Source: Thermococcus sp. M36 (lineage in GTDB: Archaea; Methanobacteriota_B; Thermococci; Thermococcales; Thermococcaceae). Taken from it: DNA of 64,000 bases. Numbering within the stretch: the stretch's first letter is position 1; each line of letters opens with the position of its first letter. Location of the stretch: assembly GCF_012027355.1 (NCBI RefSeq), contig NZ_SNUH01000001.1, forward strand, positions 496,001 to 560,000. The letters are read 5' to 3'. The notes beneath the pieces are model-generated. The model saw only the letters and a program-made list of their open reading frames with translations, did no database searches and was not told the DNA's origin. This document shows, piece by piece, positions 33,314-43,995 of this stretch. A program made the position numbers and the translations under genes.

Positions 33314-33891
33314 TCTCCCACCACCTTCACTCCGTAGCCGCAGTCTTGGCAGTAAGCCTTCTCTCCCTTCCAGGCGAGTTCTCCGCCGCAGAGGGGGCAG
33401 ACGTGAACGTCCCCTTCGTTTCTCCAGCGCTCGTAGGTCTCGCGGTCTATGACGAGGAAGAGGCCCTCCTCATCCTCCTCGAAGTGGCCGAGAACCGGGC
33501 TGCTCTCCAGTTCGAGGGTTTTCTCATCTATGATTACCGGCTCTACCCCTATGTTTCCCTCGTATTCGAGGTCGTTGCTTGGCAGAATCTCGACGACGAA
33601 TGCCCCGAGCTTTTTGTCGTTGTAGGCTATGACCTCCAGTGCATCGCTGAGCTCCCCGCTGGAGGATATTATATCAACGACCAGGGCCCCTCCCCGGGGA
33701 AGGACGAGGGCTATCAGAAACTTGGCCCTGCACACCGCCAGCCCCCTGTCAAGACAGACCTCCTCCATGCCGAGCTCCCTCAGGAAACCCCTTACCTCGT
33801 CCCCCGTGGGGAGACGCCCGCTGTCCATGATGAACTCCCCGATCCTCTTGGCAAGGGGCATGGCAAGGTTTACAGGTTCGTAGAGCCTCAT
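33310..33891 (-). CDS. Hypothetical protein with C-terminal zinc ribbon
   Basis: The 193-residue protein has an alpha/beta N-terminal domain (AMPLAKRIGEFIMDSGRLPT, GALVVDIISSSGELSDALEV, KLGAFVVEILPSNDLEYEG) and a C-terminal zinc ribbon CPLCGGELAWKGEKAYCQDC. I do not know the family beyond Thermococcales. It is first in the operon with the class II aldolase and starts at ATG 33891 behind GGTGAGACC. No catalytic motif stands out. Confidence 0.7.
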   Translation of the reverse strand: MRLYEPVNLAMPLAKRIGEFIMDSGRLPTGDEVRGFLRELGMEEVCLDRGLAVCRAKFLIALVLPRGGALVVDIISSSGELSDALEVIAYNDKKLGAFVVEILPSNDLEYEGNIGVEPVIIDEKTLELESSPVLGHFEEDEEGLFLVIDRETYERWRNEGDVHVCPLCGGELAWKGEKAYCQDCGYGVKVVGE

Positions 33892-33920
33892 GGTCTCACC
33901 GCACCTAACTGGAGAGAAAA

Positions 33921-33930
33921 ATTTATAAAC
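33921..33930 (+). promoter_or_regulatory. TATA box for tRNA-Tyr
   Basis: ATTTATAAAC is centred about 42 bp upstream of the mature tRNA 5' end, giving a leader of roughly 15 nt for RNase P to remove. Confidence 0.6.
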
Positions 33931-33967
33931 CTACCCGGGCGATTATGGAACGGGTTGCCTGTAGGGT

Positions 33968-34045
33968 CCCGCGGTAGCCTAGCCTGGGAGCGGCGGCGGA
34001 CTGTAGATCCGCAGGTCCCCGGTTCAAATCCGGGCCGCGGGACCA
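33968..34045 (+). tRNA. tRNA-Tyr (anticodon GTA)
   Basis: The acceptor CCCGCGG pairs with CCGCGGG; C1-G72 is the archaeal tRNA-Tyr identity pair, and the discriminator is A. Anticodon arm GCGGA-CTGTAGA-TCCGC gives GTA. CCA is encoded and a second CCA follows. No intron is present. Confidence 0.95.
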
Positions 34046-34199
34046 CCAGAATTCTATAGAACGTTTTTCATCACTTCTGAGGGGTTTTTGCAACATTGAG
34101 AAGTCTCGTTCGACAGCAGTGTTTTTCTTTTAAAACCAATCGGAGCTGGATGTGGATAAATATCCCCATGAGCACCGTAATGGTCCAAGAAGCGAATTG

Positions 34200-34277
34200 T
34201 GGTGCGGTGGCCGGGATTTGAACCCGGGTCACCGGCTTGGAAGGCCGGTGTCCTAGACCAGGCTAGACTACCACCGC
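34200..34277 (-). tRNA. tRNA-Gly (anticodon TCC)
   Basis: Acceptor GCGGTGG/CCACCGC, discriminator A, encoded CCA. Anticodon arm CCGGC-CTTCCAA-GCCGG gives TCC. It lies 17 bp behind tRNA-Phe on the same strand, so both are probably cut from one transcript. Confidence 0.95.
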
Positions 34278-34294
34278 ATTGCCCTTAGAGAAAG

Positions 34295-34371
34295 TGGTGG
34301 GGCGAGGGGGATTTGAACCCCCGACACCCGGATCTTCAGTCCGGCGCTCTCCCAGGCTGAGCTACCGCCCC
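34295..34371 (-). tRNA. tRNA-Phe (anticodon GAA)
   Basis: Acceptor GGGGCGG pairs with TCGCCCC with one G-U pair, discriminator A, encoded CCA. Anticodon arm CCGGA-CTGAAGA-TCCGG gives GAA. First of a two-tRNA unit with tRNA-Gly. Confidence 0.95.
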
Positions 34372-34397
34372 ATGCCCAAAGATAAGGGGCAGGAAGA

Positions 34398-34409
34398 GAT
34401 TTATAAATC
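34398..34409 (-). promoter_or_regulatory. TATA box for the tRNA-Phe/tRNA-Gly unit
   Basis: GATTTATAAATC, a symmetric TATA box, is centred 32 bp upstream of the tRNA-Phe 5' end. Because it is palindromic, orientation is set only by context. Confidence 0.6.
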
Positions 34410-34442
34410 TTGCGGTGCCCGATGTCCCACCATGTTCACCGA

Positions 34443-35158
34443 TTAAATCCTCGGCTCAACAGCGTAGACCGTCCTGTCCTCGCCGAGAGCCTCCATAAGC
34501 CCGCGGTGCCTCCTGACGCAGCTCTCACACTCGCCACAGTGCACCGGCTTTCCGTCCTCGGTGAAGCCCTTCGGCATATAGCAGGAGTTGGAGTACTCGT
34601 ACTTGGCGCCGAGCTCCTTCAAAAGCTTCGCTATCCCCTTCTTGTCGAGGTCAATGAGCGGTGCAACGACTTTTACTTCGGCCATGGTGCCGTACTTCAG
34701 CATTTCGTTCATTTTCTCGACGAACTCGGGCGTGTTGTCTGGGAACGTTGTTCCCTCTTCAGCGTTGAAGCCGACTATTATATCGCCCCCTCCGAGCGCA
34801 TCGAGGAGCGAAGCGGCGACGCTTATGAGAACGACGTTCCTTGCCGGAACCCAGACGCTTTTCGCAGTTTCCTGTGCAACGCTCAAGTCCTCAAGCTCCT
34901 CCGCGCTGACCTTTGGAGTTTCGCCGCCAACCAGGGTCGTTCCTCTCAGTTTGGAGAACTCCTCGAGGAAGTCGAGCCTGACGATCTTCAGAGGCACACC
35001 GAGCTCCTTAGAGAAGAACTCAGCAACTTTGTTCGTAACGCGCTCCTCGTTGCTCCCGTAGTTGATTACCAGCATTATGACTTCCTCGTAGTTTCTCTTG
35101 GCCCAGTAGAGGCAGGCCGTTGAGTCCAGTCCACCGGAGAACAAAACAACCGCGCGCT

Positions 35159-35162
<4 letters not shown>
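34443..35162 (-). CDS. queC: 7-cyano-7-deazaguanine synthase QueC
   Basis: QueC makes preQ0 from 7-carboxy-7-deazaguanine with ATP and ammonia; in archaea preQ0 is the base inserted into tRNA for archaeosine. The 239-residue protein has the PP-loop SGGLDST at 9-15, [23 protein letters not shown] and the zinc site CGECESC. Its start overlaps the stop of the VapC-type gene upstream by ATGA, so it is translated from the same mRNA as the toxin-antitoxin pair. Confidence 0.95.
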
Positions 35163-36745
<1,583 letters not shown>

Positions 36746-36806
36746 ATTTAACACCCCGAAGGCAAAAGAGGTGGTTTGCTATTAAGGTTTTTGCCAGAAT
36801 TCTAAC

Positions 36807-37124
36807 GGCGGCGGGCGCGCCCGGGGGTGGGAACCCTCCACCGTCCGCTTCCACCGGGGCTCGCTCACCCCCGCTACCCCACGAGCGCCGAACGTCCCGC
36901 CTACCGCTGCTCCCTTCCGGGCCTGGCGGGGTTCGGCGGGTAAAGGGCGTTAGTCCGGCCCTCCAGCCGGACCCCGCCCACCGCCGGCCCCGTGGGACGA
37001 GGGATCACCGTTGTGCCCCGGCTTCCGCGGGTGGCTTTGGGAACCGCCCCCCGGGCTTCGGCCCCGGCATATCGACGGTTTCCGGTTACAGGGGACGCCG
37101 AACCCCCCGGCCTAGCCCGCCGCC
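36807..37124 (-). ncRNA. Signal recognition particle 7S RNA
   Basis: The 318-nt GC-rich region on the minus strand contains the conserved SRP54-binding hairpin GGCCCGGAAGGGAGCAGC, the flanking helix 8/6 sequences and complementary ends (GGCGGCGGGC at 5' against GCGCCCGCCGCC at 3'), forming the long archaeal helix 5. Length matches archaeal 7S RNA of about 310 nt. It is the RNA core of the particle that targets nascent membrane and secreted proteins. A TATA box sits 26 bp before the 5' end. Confidence 0.95.
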
Positions 37125-37145
37125 AGCTAACTTATCCTCGGGCAG

Positions 37146-37155
37146 ATATATAAAG
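37146..37155 (-). promoter_or_regulatory. TATA box for SRP RNA
   Basis: CTTTATATAT on the minus strand, centred 26 bp upstream of the inferred RNA start at 37124. Confidence 0.7.
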
Positions 37156-37256
37156 CTTTGGTAGGTGGTGGAACCTCCAGCAACCAAAGGTTGCCCACCA
37201 TTGGATTGAAAAATTTTCATAAGCCAATGCGCAGATAAGTGCTCGGGTGATATACC

Positions 37257-38693
37257 GTGCGCCTAACTGAACATCCTGTTCTACATTTTAAGCGTGGAAG
37301 AGAGGTAACAATCTACTTCGAAGGACAACCGATCAAAGCCTATGAGGGAGAAACAATAGCAACGGCACTCCACGCCGCGGGAATACGGGTTCTCAATTAT
37401 TCTCAGAACTCCGAACGTCCGCGGGGGCTTTTCTGCGCCATAGGGAAGTGCTCCTCCTGTTTGATGGTTGTTAACGGAATCCCCAACGTCAGGACGTGCA
37501 TAACCCTCGTCGAGGATGGCATGACCATAGAGCGTCAGAGAGGGAAGGCCGAGCTCCCGAGGGACGCCAAGCCGCCGGAGTGGAAGGACGCCAAGGTCGT
37601 GAAGGCAGATATCGTCATCATTGGGGGTGGGCCCGCCGGACTGATGGCGGCAATCCATGCGGCCGATGCTGGAGCAAAGATCGTTCTTCTCGACGAGAAC
37701 CCGATGCTCGGCGGCCAGCTCGTCAAGCAGACCCACAAGTTCTTTGGCAAACGCGAGCAGTTCGCTGGAGTGAGGGGCGTCGAGATAGCCAGGATTCTGG
37801 AGGATGAAGTCAGAAGAAGGGAGAACGTCGAGGTCTTCCTCGGAACTTCGGCGGTGGGAATATTCCAAGATGGGGATGAGAAGCTCGTCCTGGCCGTCAA
37901 AAACAACCGCGAGCTCATAGAGTTCCGTGGAAGGGCCGTCATCGTTGCCACCGGTGCGATGGAGAAGATGATTCCCTTTGAGAACAACGATCTGCCCGGA
38001 ATCTACGGCGCCGGAGCCATTCAGACCCTCATGAACACCTACGGGGTGAAGCCAGGCGACAAGGTTCTAATCGTTGGTGCGGGCAATGTGGGACTTATTC
38101 TGGCGTATCAGCTCATCCAGGCTGGAGTTGAAGTCAAGGCTATAGTCGAGGCGATGCCGAAGGTGGGAGGCTACTTCGTTCACGCGGCCAAGGTTAGGCG
38201 CTTGGGCGTTCCGATACTGACCAGGCACACTATTCTTCGCGCTGAAGGAAAGGAGAGGGTCGAGAGGGCCGTCGTTGCTCAGCTCGACGAGAACTGGAAC
38301 GTCATTCCCGGAACGGAGAAGGTCTTCGAGGTCGATGTGATAGCCCTTGCCGTTGGCCTGAGGCCGAGCATAGAGCTCCTCCACCAGGTAGGCTGCCAGA
38401 TAAAATACATCCGGGAGCTCAGCGGCCACGTGGCAGTTCGCGACGAGTGGATGGAGACAACCGTGAGAGGCATCTTCGTGGCCGGCGATTCCGCCGGAAT
38501 AGAGGAGGCTACCACTGCAATGCTGGAGGGCAAGATAGCAGGAATAGCCGCTGCCCTGAGGCTCGGCATAGCCGACGAAAGCTGGGTCAAAGAGATAGAG
38601 AAGGCACAGAGGGACTTGGACGAGTTCCGCTCCGGGCCCTTCGGCAGGCACGCTATGGAAGGTGTTAAGAAAGCTCTGGTGGTGAGAGAATGA
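37257..38693 (+). CDS. pdhA: L-proline dehydrogenase complex, alpha subunit (NADH-dye oxidoreductase)
   Basis: Alpha subunit of the four-subunit dye-linked L-proline dehydrogenase described in Thermococcus profundus (gene order pdhA-F-X-B). The 478-residue protein has an N-terminal [2Fe-2S] ferredoxin-like domain (C60, C65, C68, C81), a first dinucleotide site GGGPAG at 123-128, a second at VGAGNVG near 275, and GDSAG near the FAD end. It passes electrons from the proline-oxidising beta subunit and has NADH dehydrogenase activity in studied homologues. Start GTG 37257 follows GGTGATATACC. Its end overlaps pdhF by ATGA. Confidence 0.88.
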   Translation: MRLTEHPVLHFKRGREVTIYFEGQPIKAYEGETIATALHAAGIRVLNYSQNSERPRGLFCAIGKCSSCLMVVNGIPNVRTCITLVEDGMTIERQRGKAELPRDAKPPEWKDAKVVKADIVIIGGGPAGLMAAIHAADAGAKIVLLDENPMLGGQLVKQTHKFFGKREQFAGVRGVEIARILEDEVRRRENVEVFLGTSAVGIFQDGDEKLVLAVKNNRELIEFRGRAVIVATGAMEKMIPFENNDLPGIYGAGAIQTLMNTYGVKPGDKVLIVGAGNVGLILAYQLIQAGVEVKAIVEAMPKVGGYFVHAAKVRRLGVPILTRHTILRAEGKERVERAVVAQLDENWNVIPGTEKVFEVDVIALAVGLRPSIELLHQVGCQIKYIRELSGHVAVRDEWMETTVRGIFVAGDSAGIEEATTAMLEGKIAGIAAALRLGIADESWVKEIEKAQRDLDEFRSGPFGRHAMEGVKKALVVRE

Positions 38694-39196
38694 GCGAGAT
38701 TCCTGAGTACCTGAGAACCGGCTACATAACGCCCGAGGAGCTTCAGAAGTTCATCCCGCTTCCGAGCGAGGAGAGGCTGAGGAAAAGGCCAGTAGCAATT
38801 CCAGAGTGTCCGCAGGAGATACCCTGCGCCCCCTGCAGGGAGATATGCCCTACTGGAGCCATAAGCATGCCCACGCCGAACGATTTGCCCATCGTTGACT
38901 ATGACAAGTGCATAGGCTGCTCCCTCTGTGTCCAGATATGCCCCGGCCTAGCGTTCTTCATGATGCACTACGTTGGCGACAAGGCGAGGATAACGATGCC
39001 CCACGAGCTTCTGCCGGTTCCGGAGAGGGGCGAGGAGGTCGTTCTCCTTAACCGCGTCGGGGAGCCTGTTGGTAAGGGGAAAGTCCTCACGGTAGTCCCG
39101 AGGGAGAAAAGCAAGGGTGACACGCCAATAATCATCGTGGAAGTTCCGATAGAGCTTGCCTGGGAGGTCAGAGCGGTTAGGGTGGTGAGAGAATGA
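38690..39196 (+). CDS. pdhF: L-proline dehydrogenase complex, ferredoxin-like subunit
   Basis: The 168-residue subunit carries two [4Fe-4S] motifs: CAPCREICP near residue 46 and CIGCSLCVQICP near 74. The C-terminal half (GEPVGKGKVLTVVPREKSKG) has no obvious cofactor site. It should shuttle electrons between the flavin subunits. It overlaps pdhA by 4 bp with an identical GGTGGTGAGAGAATGA junction, and is separated from pdhX by an unexpected 206-bp segment. Confidence 0.87.
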   Translation: MSEIPEYLRTGYITPEELQKFIPLPSEERLRKRPVAIPECPQEIPCAPCREICPTGAISMPTPNDLPIVDYDKCIGCSLCVQICPGLAFFMMHYVGDKARITMPHELLPVPERGEEVVLLNRVGEPVGKGKVLTVVPREKSKGDTPIIIVEVPIELAWEVRAVRVVRE

Positions 39197-39405
39197 CGGT
39201 CGCCGAGATTGTATCTGATGGGTGCCAAAAGATGGGACACCTCTGTAAGGTTCACAGTCATCTCGCGCCCGAAGGGCGCATTTCAGGGGTGAACAAGGGA
39301 ATGGCATCAATTGCGCGGGCACCCAATATCGTTGAAGCTAGTTTGGGAGTCAGAAACATTCCGCCAGCGCTTTCATCAGAAAGGGCTGTGGTGGTGAGAG
39401 AATGA
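39197..39405 (+). repeat. 206-bp insert with flanking 16-bp direct repeats, holds a 70-codon ORF
   Basis: GGTGGTGAGAGAATGA occurs at 39181-39196 and again at 39390-39405, with 193 bp between. The same 16 bp joins pdhA to pdhF, so the third copy looks like the original pdhF-pdhX junction split by an insertion or unequal exchange. The insert keeps an open frame (39193-39405, MTVAEIVSDGCQKMGHLCKV onward, ending VVVRE) that overlaps both neighbours by ATGA. A GCGCCC GAA GGGCGC hairpin lies near 39268. I do not recognise the peptide; it may not be a real protein. Confidence 0.6.
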
Positions 39406-39674
39406 GCGGGAAGAAAATCGTCTGCCGCTGCAATGACGTCACGGTTGAAGACGTCGAGAGGCTTATCGACTCGGGCATCACGGACATCGAGGAAATCAAG
39501 AGGCTTCTCAGGATAGGCATGGGGCCCTGCCAGGGGAGGACGTGCATCCCGATAGTGCTCTCGATCCTTGCGAGAAAGACGGGAAAGAGGCAGGAAGATA
39601 TACCGCTCCCGAAGTCGAGGGTTCCGATAATGCCCGTCCGCGTCGAGGTTCTGGTGGGTGATGCCGATGAGTAA
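39402..39674 (+). CDS. pdhX: L-proline dehydrogenase complex, small [2Fe-2S] BFD-like subunit
   Basis: The 90-residue subunit is a BFD-like [2Fe-2S] domain: CRCNDV near residue 9 and GPCQGRTC near 43 give the four cysteines, and the helices VEDVERLIDSGITDIEEIKR are typical of the Fer2_BFD family. A short C-terminal tail follows. In the second proline dehydrogenase locus of this window the same domain is fused to the C-terminus of the alpha subunit. It overlaps pdhB by 8 bp. Confidence 0.87.
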   Translation: MSGKKIVCRCNDVTVEDVERLIDSGITDIEEIKRLLRIGMGPCQGRTCIPIVLSILARKTGKRQEDIPLPKSRVPIMPVRVEVLVGDADE

Positions 39675-40833
39675 GATAGCGATCATCGGCGGCGGAATAA
39701 TAGGCGTCGCGACGGCCTACGAGCTGGCAAAGCTCGGGGAAGAGGTAATCCTCTTCGAGAAGAACTACTTCGGCTCGGGCTCGACCTTCCGCTGTGCAAC
39801 GGGAATAAGGGCGCAGTTCACGGACGAAGCCAACATCAGGCTCATGAAGTACTCCATCGAGCGCTGGGAGAGGCTTGAAGAGGAGCTCGAGGCCGAGATA
39901 GGCTTCAGGCACTCCGGTTACCTCTTCCTGGCGACGAGCGAAGAGGAGGTTGAAGCCTTTAAAAACAACATAAAGCTCCAGAACAGATTTGGCGTTCCCA
40001 CGAGGCTCATAGATATGGACGAGGCAAAGGAAATAGTCCCGCCGCTCAACACGGAGCCGTTCTTGGCCGGGGCCTGGAACCCGATGGACGGAAAGGCCAA
40101 CCCCTTCAAGACGCTCTTTGCCTATCTCATGAAAGCCAAGGAGATGGGCGTTGAGGCGAGGGAGCACACGGAGGTTGTGGCTCTGGAGCGCGAGAGGGAC
40201 GAGATAATCACGGTGAAGTTCAGAAGCAACGGGAAGGTGGAGAGCGTTAAGGTTGACGCCCTTCTCAACGCGGCCAACGCATGGGCACCGCTGATTAATG
40301 AGATGGCAGGCCTGAGCAGGGAACTCGTTCCCATAACCGCGTACAAGCACCAGCTCGTGAAGACGGAGCCCCTCAAGCCTGGTCAGGTCGAACCGTTGGT
40401 ATGCCCGCCGAGCTGGAACGACAGCTACGTCATCCAGGACGGCGAGGACGGTGGAATAATCTGCGGCTCGGGAATAGAGCATAAAGCCAAAAGCCTCGAT
40501 GACTACGAGCCGACCTACGACTTCCTGAGGGGTGTGCTGAGGTACGCCGTCCAGATAATTCCCCCCATCAGACACGCCCACATCGTTCGCCAGTGGGCCG
40601 GCTTCTACGCTAAAACTCCTGACAAGAACCCTGCCATAGGGAAGCTCCTCGACAACTTCTATATTGCAGCAGGCTTCAGCGGCCACGGCTTCATGATGGC
40701 CCCAGCGGTTGCCCAAGCGATGGCGGAGTTCATGACCAAAGGAAGAAGCAAAGTGCCCCTCGACTGGGAGTGGTACGACCCGTACAGATTCGAGCGCGGC
40801 GAACTGAGGAGCTCGGCCTTCCAGATAGGCTGA
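39667..40833 (+). CDS. pdhB: L-proline dehydrogenase complex, beta subunit
   Basis: The catalytic FAD subunit that oxidises L-proline to pyrroline-5-carboxylate. The protein of 388 residues is a DAO-family oxidase: IGGGIIGVATAYELAK at the N-terminus, FGSGSTFRCATGIRAQF as FAD motif, AWAPLINEMAG, and the C-terminal GFSGHGFMMAPAVAQAMAEF. Start ATG 39667 is 7 nt after GGTGGGTG; ATG 39661 is possible. It is about half identical by eye to the beta subunit at 51104. Sarcosine oxidase activity is the family alternative; the operon context favours proline. Confidence 0.87.
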   Translation: MSKIAIIGGGIIGVATAYELAKLGEEVILFEKNYFGSGSTFRCATGIRAQFTDEANIRLMKYSIERWERLEEELEAEIGFRHSGYLFLATSEEEVEAFKNNIKLQNRFGVPTRLIDMDEAKEIVPPLNTEPFLAGAWNPMDGKANPFKTLFAYLMKAKEMGVEAREHTEVVALERERDEIITVKFRSNGKVESVKVDALLNAANAWAPLINEMAGLSRELVPITAYKHQLVKTEPLKPGQVEPLVCPPSWNDSYVIQDGEDGGIICGSGIEHKAKSLDDYEPTYDFLRGVLRYAVQIIPPIRHAHIVRQWAGFYAKTPDKNPAIGKLLDNFYIAAGFSGHGFMMAPAVAQAMAEFMTKGRSKVPLDWEWYDPYRFERGELRSSAFQIG

Positions 40834-40995
40834 TGTATCCCAAAAGTTTGCCAAATATTCTTTTGTTTTTTACACTATGTAACGAAGGTTATTCGGGAAT
40901 AGGAGTAAAATTTAAATAGGTCTTCTCAGAATTAATGCACGCATACGTACTTCCACGCCTCTTTCTGTCCTCTTCAAGATCAGGAGGTGGTCACC

Positions 40996-42906
40996 GTGAT
41001 TAGGGTTGAGAGTGCCCTTTCAGCCTTTGGAGTTGAGGAGTCCCCATGGGGCCTCGAGCAGGGGGTGGGACACGGAGAATTCATGGAAATCTTCGAGCCA
41101 CTGCCAGAAATAGGCGAAATTCTCCAGAGGAGCGAGAGTCTTGAGGAGGCAAGGCAGAAGCTCCTGGAATTCACGAGAAACCTAAGGTGGAAGTTCAAAA
41201 ACAGCGAGATAGAGGTAAGCCCCATAGACAGGTGGCTCGCGCTCTATGCCTGCGACGTCTTTGAGAACGTTCTCTCGCCATACAGCGAAAAGGCAGCAGG
41301 TTTCTCAACGCTGGAATACCTCTGGAAAGCCGCCAAGGGCGACGAAAAGGCCTTGAGCATTCTTACCAAGGGATTCCTCGAGGAGTTCAGGCACCTCTTC
41401 CTTGCCATGTCTGGTAAGGCCAACTACTCCAAGGGCTGGCTTGGGCCGAAGCTGGAAAAAGCAGGCATAGTTTCACCCGACTTCAGTAAGGTTCACGGCA
41501 GGGAGGCAGGGAAGCTACGCTCCGACTACCTAGACAAGGTCTACGAGTACATAAAGACCTGGCTCGACCGCTATCCAAGTGGACTCGACGAGAGGATAAT
41601 CAAGAAGAGGGAGGAGCAGAGGAAGCAGCTCGAGGAGTACTGGGGCATAGGCGATGAGGAGTGGTTCGACTACAGGTGGCAGTTCAGCCATGTCCTCAAG
41701 GGCAGGAAGGGCCTCGAAACCCTCAGAGAGCTCAACGAACTTGGTATCGTCAAGGTTCCAGAGGAGGATCTGGAAGAAGTCGAGAGGGCGGTCAAGTATC
41801 GCATCCCCTGGGGAATAACACCTTACTACCTCCACCTCTGGGACTTTAAGGAGCCCTACAAGGAGGACAGGCACGTCAGAAGGCAGGTGATGCCGCCCAA
41901 GTGGTACATGGACAACATGATACTCCACCGCAAGGACAGAGAGTACGCCTTCGACTTCATGGGCGAGCACGACACCTCTCCGATAGACCTCGTCACGAGG
42001 AGGTACGTGATGATAGCGATCCTCAAGGCCTTCGACACCTGCCCACAGATATGCGTCTACTGCCAGAGGAACTGGGAGGTCCTTGAGCCATTCATGGCCG
42101 GCTCCTTCCCGGGCTGGGACAAGATAGAGAAGGCTATAGAGTGGTTCGGCGAGCGCGAGTCGATGATAGACGTGCTCATAACCGGAGGAGACCCCTTCGC
42201 CCTGAGCAACAAGATTATAGACAAGATAATGTCCCGTCTGAGCGAGTTCGACCACGTCATTAACATCCGCTGGGGAACAAGGATTCCAGTGACCGTCCCA
42301 ATGCGCATAACTGAAGAGCTGGCCGAGATACTCGGATCGTACATCGAACCAGGCAAGAGGAACGTGGCCGTCTCGACCCATGTAGAAACGGCCTACGAGG
42401 TAACCCCAGAGATGGCCAGGGCAGTCTACAACCTTAGGAGGCAGGGAATATACGTCTACAACCAGCTGGTCTACCAGAGAAACGTCAGCAGGCGCTTCGA
42501 GAACGTTGCACTTAGAATAGCCCTCAAGAAGATCGGCATCGATCCATACTACACCTTCTATCCAAAGGGCAAGACCGAGCAGAGGGACTACCTCGTGCCG
42601 ATAGCGAGGGTCGTCCAGGAGAGGAAGGAGGAGGCGAGGCTCTTACCGGGCCAGTTCAGGACGGACGAGCCGATATTCAACGTGCCGAGGATGGGCAAGA
42701 ACCACCTGAGGGCCTGGCAGGACAGGGAGCTCATAGCCATAAAGCCCGACGGAAGCAGGGTGTACCTCTTCCACCCGTGGGAGAAGGGCATCAGCGAGAC
42801 GAAACTCTACACATACACGGACGTCCCAATAAAGGAGTACCTCCGCTACCTGGAGAGCATCGGGGAGAAGCGGGAAGACTACGAGACCATCTGGTACTAC
42901 TACTGA
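40996..42906 (+). CDS. KamA-type radical SAM aminomutase-like protein
   Basis: Radical SAM enzyme of the lysine 2,3-aminomutase family. The 636-residue protein places CPQICVYC (C349, C353, C356) in the centre, followed by VLITGGDPFALSN and the barrel motifs INIRWGTRIPVTVPMRI and NVAVSTHVETAYEVTPEM. It is some 200 residues longer than bacterial LAM because of a long N-terminal domain. A lysine in NVPRMGKNHL may correspond to the PLP-binding lysine of PGGGGK. Substrate (lysine, glutamate or another amino acid) is undecided. GTG 40996 is used because GGAGGTG (40983-40989) is the ribosome binding site. Confidence 0.82.
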   Translation: MIRVESALSAFGVEESPWGLEQGVGHGEFMEIFEPLPEIGEILQRSESLEEARQKLLEFTRNLRWKFKNSEIEVSPIDRWLALYACDVFENVLSPYSEKAAGFSTLEYLWKAAKGDEKALSILTKGFLEEFRHLFLAMSGKANYSKGWLGPKLEKAGIVSPDFSKVHGREAGKLRSDYLDKVYEYIKTWLDRYPSGLDERIIKKREEQRKQLEEYWGIGDEEWFDYRWQFSHVLKGRKGLETLRELNELGIVKVPEEDLEEVERAVKYRIPWGITPYYLHLWDFKEPYKEDRHVRRQVMPPKWYMDNMILHRKDREYAFDFMGEHDTSPIDLVTRRYVMIAILKAFDTCPQICVYCQRNWEVLEPFMAGSFPGWDKIEKAIEWFGERESMIDVLITGGDPFALSNKIIDKIMSRLSEFDHVINIRWGTRIPVTVPMRITEELAEILGSYIEPGKRNVAVSTHVETAYEVTPEMARAVYNLRRQGIYVYNQLVYQRNVSRRFENVALRIALKKIGIDPYYTFYPKGKTEQRDYLVPIARVVQERKEEARLLPGQFRTDEPIFNVPRMGKNHLRAWQDRELIAIKPDGSRVYLFHPWEKGISETKLYTYTDVPIKEYLRYLESIGEKREDYETIWYYY

Positions 42907-43662
<756 letters not shown>

Positions 43663-43728
43663 GGTTCCTTTCAATTTTGCTTCGCAACGTTTATATATTC
43701 TGTCCGACTATTGTCCTACGGTGATTGA

Positions 43729-43995
43729 ATGTCTGCCACCGAGAAGGTTTCAGTCCGCTTTCCTCAGGGCATTATGAGGGAAATTGATGAACTCGTGGAG
43801 AGCGGCGAGTTCTCAAGCCGGAGCGAGCTTATCAAGGAAGCCGTGAGGTTCTTCCTGATGCACTACGAGTCCCCCGAGGATCTCTGGGAGACATATAAGC
43901 TCCTCGCGAAGGAGAGGAGGGTCCCATCCGAGAAGGAAATCGAAAAGCTCCTTGAGGAAGTGGACGAGGAATGGAAGCGTTCAAGGTCGTCTTAG
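43729..43995 (+). CDS. Ribbon-helix-helix antitoxin
   Basis: The 88-residue protein starts VSVRFPQGIMREIDELVESG after MSATEK, a CopG-type ribbon-helix-helix, and ends in a charged helix (SEKEIEKLLEEVDEEWKRSR) suited to toxin binding. TATA GTTTATATATT at 43689-43699 and GGTGATTGA precede ATG 43729. It overlaps the PIN-domain gene by 25 bp and likely represses its own promoter. Confidence 0.88.
   Translation: MSATEKVSVRFPQGIMREIDELVESGEFSSRSELIKEAVRFFLMHYESPEDLWETYKLLAKERRVPSEKEIEKLLEEVDEEWKRSRSS

Noticed and set aside
34080-34199. Small RNA gene between tRNA-Tyr and tRNA-Gly
   Set aside because: No C/D or H/ACA box pattern that I could support; only ordinary spacer sequence.
39193-39405. 70-codon ORF as a confirmed subunit of proline dehydrogenase
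   Set aside because: No family or cofactor motif; it is listed as content of an insertion, not as a gene.
39508-40854. Minus-strand open frame of 448 codons across pdhX/pdhB
   Set aside because: Antisense shadow of the proline dehydrogenase genes.
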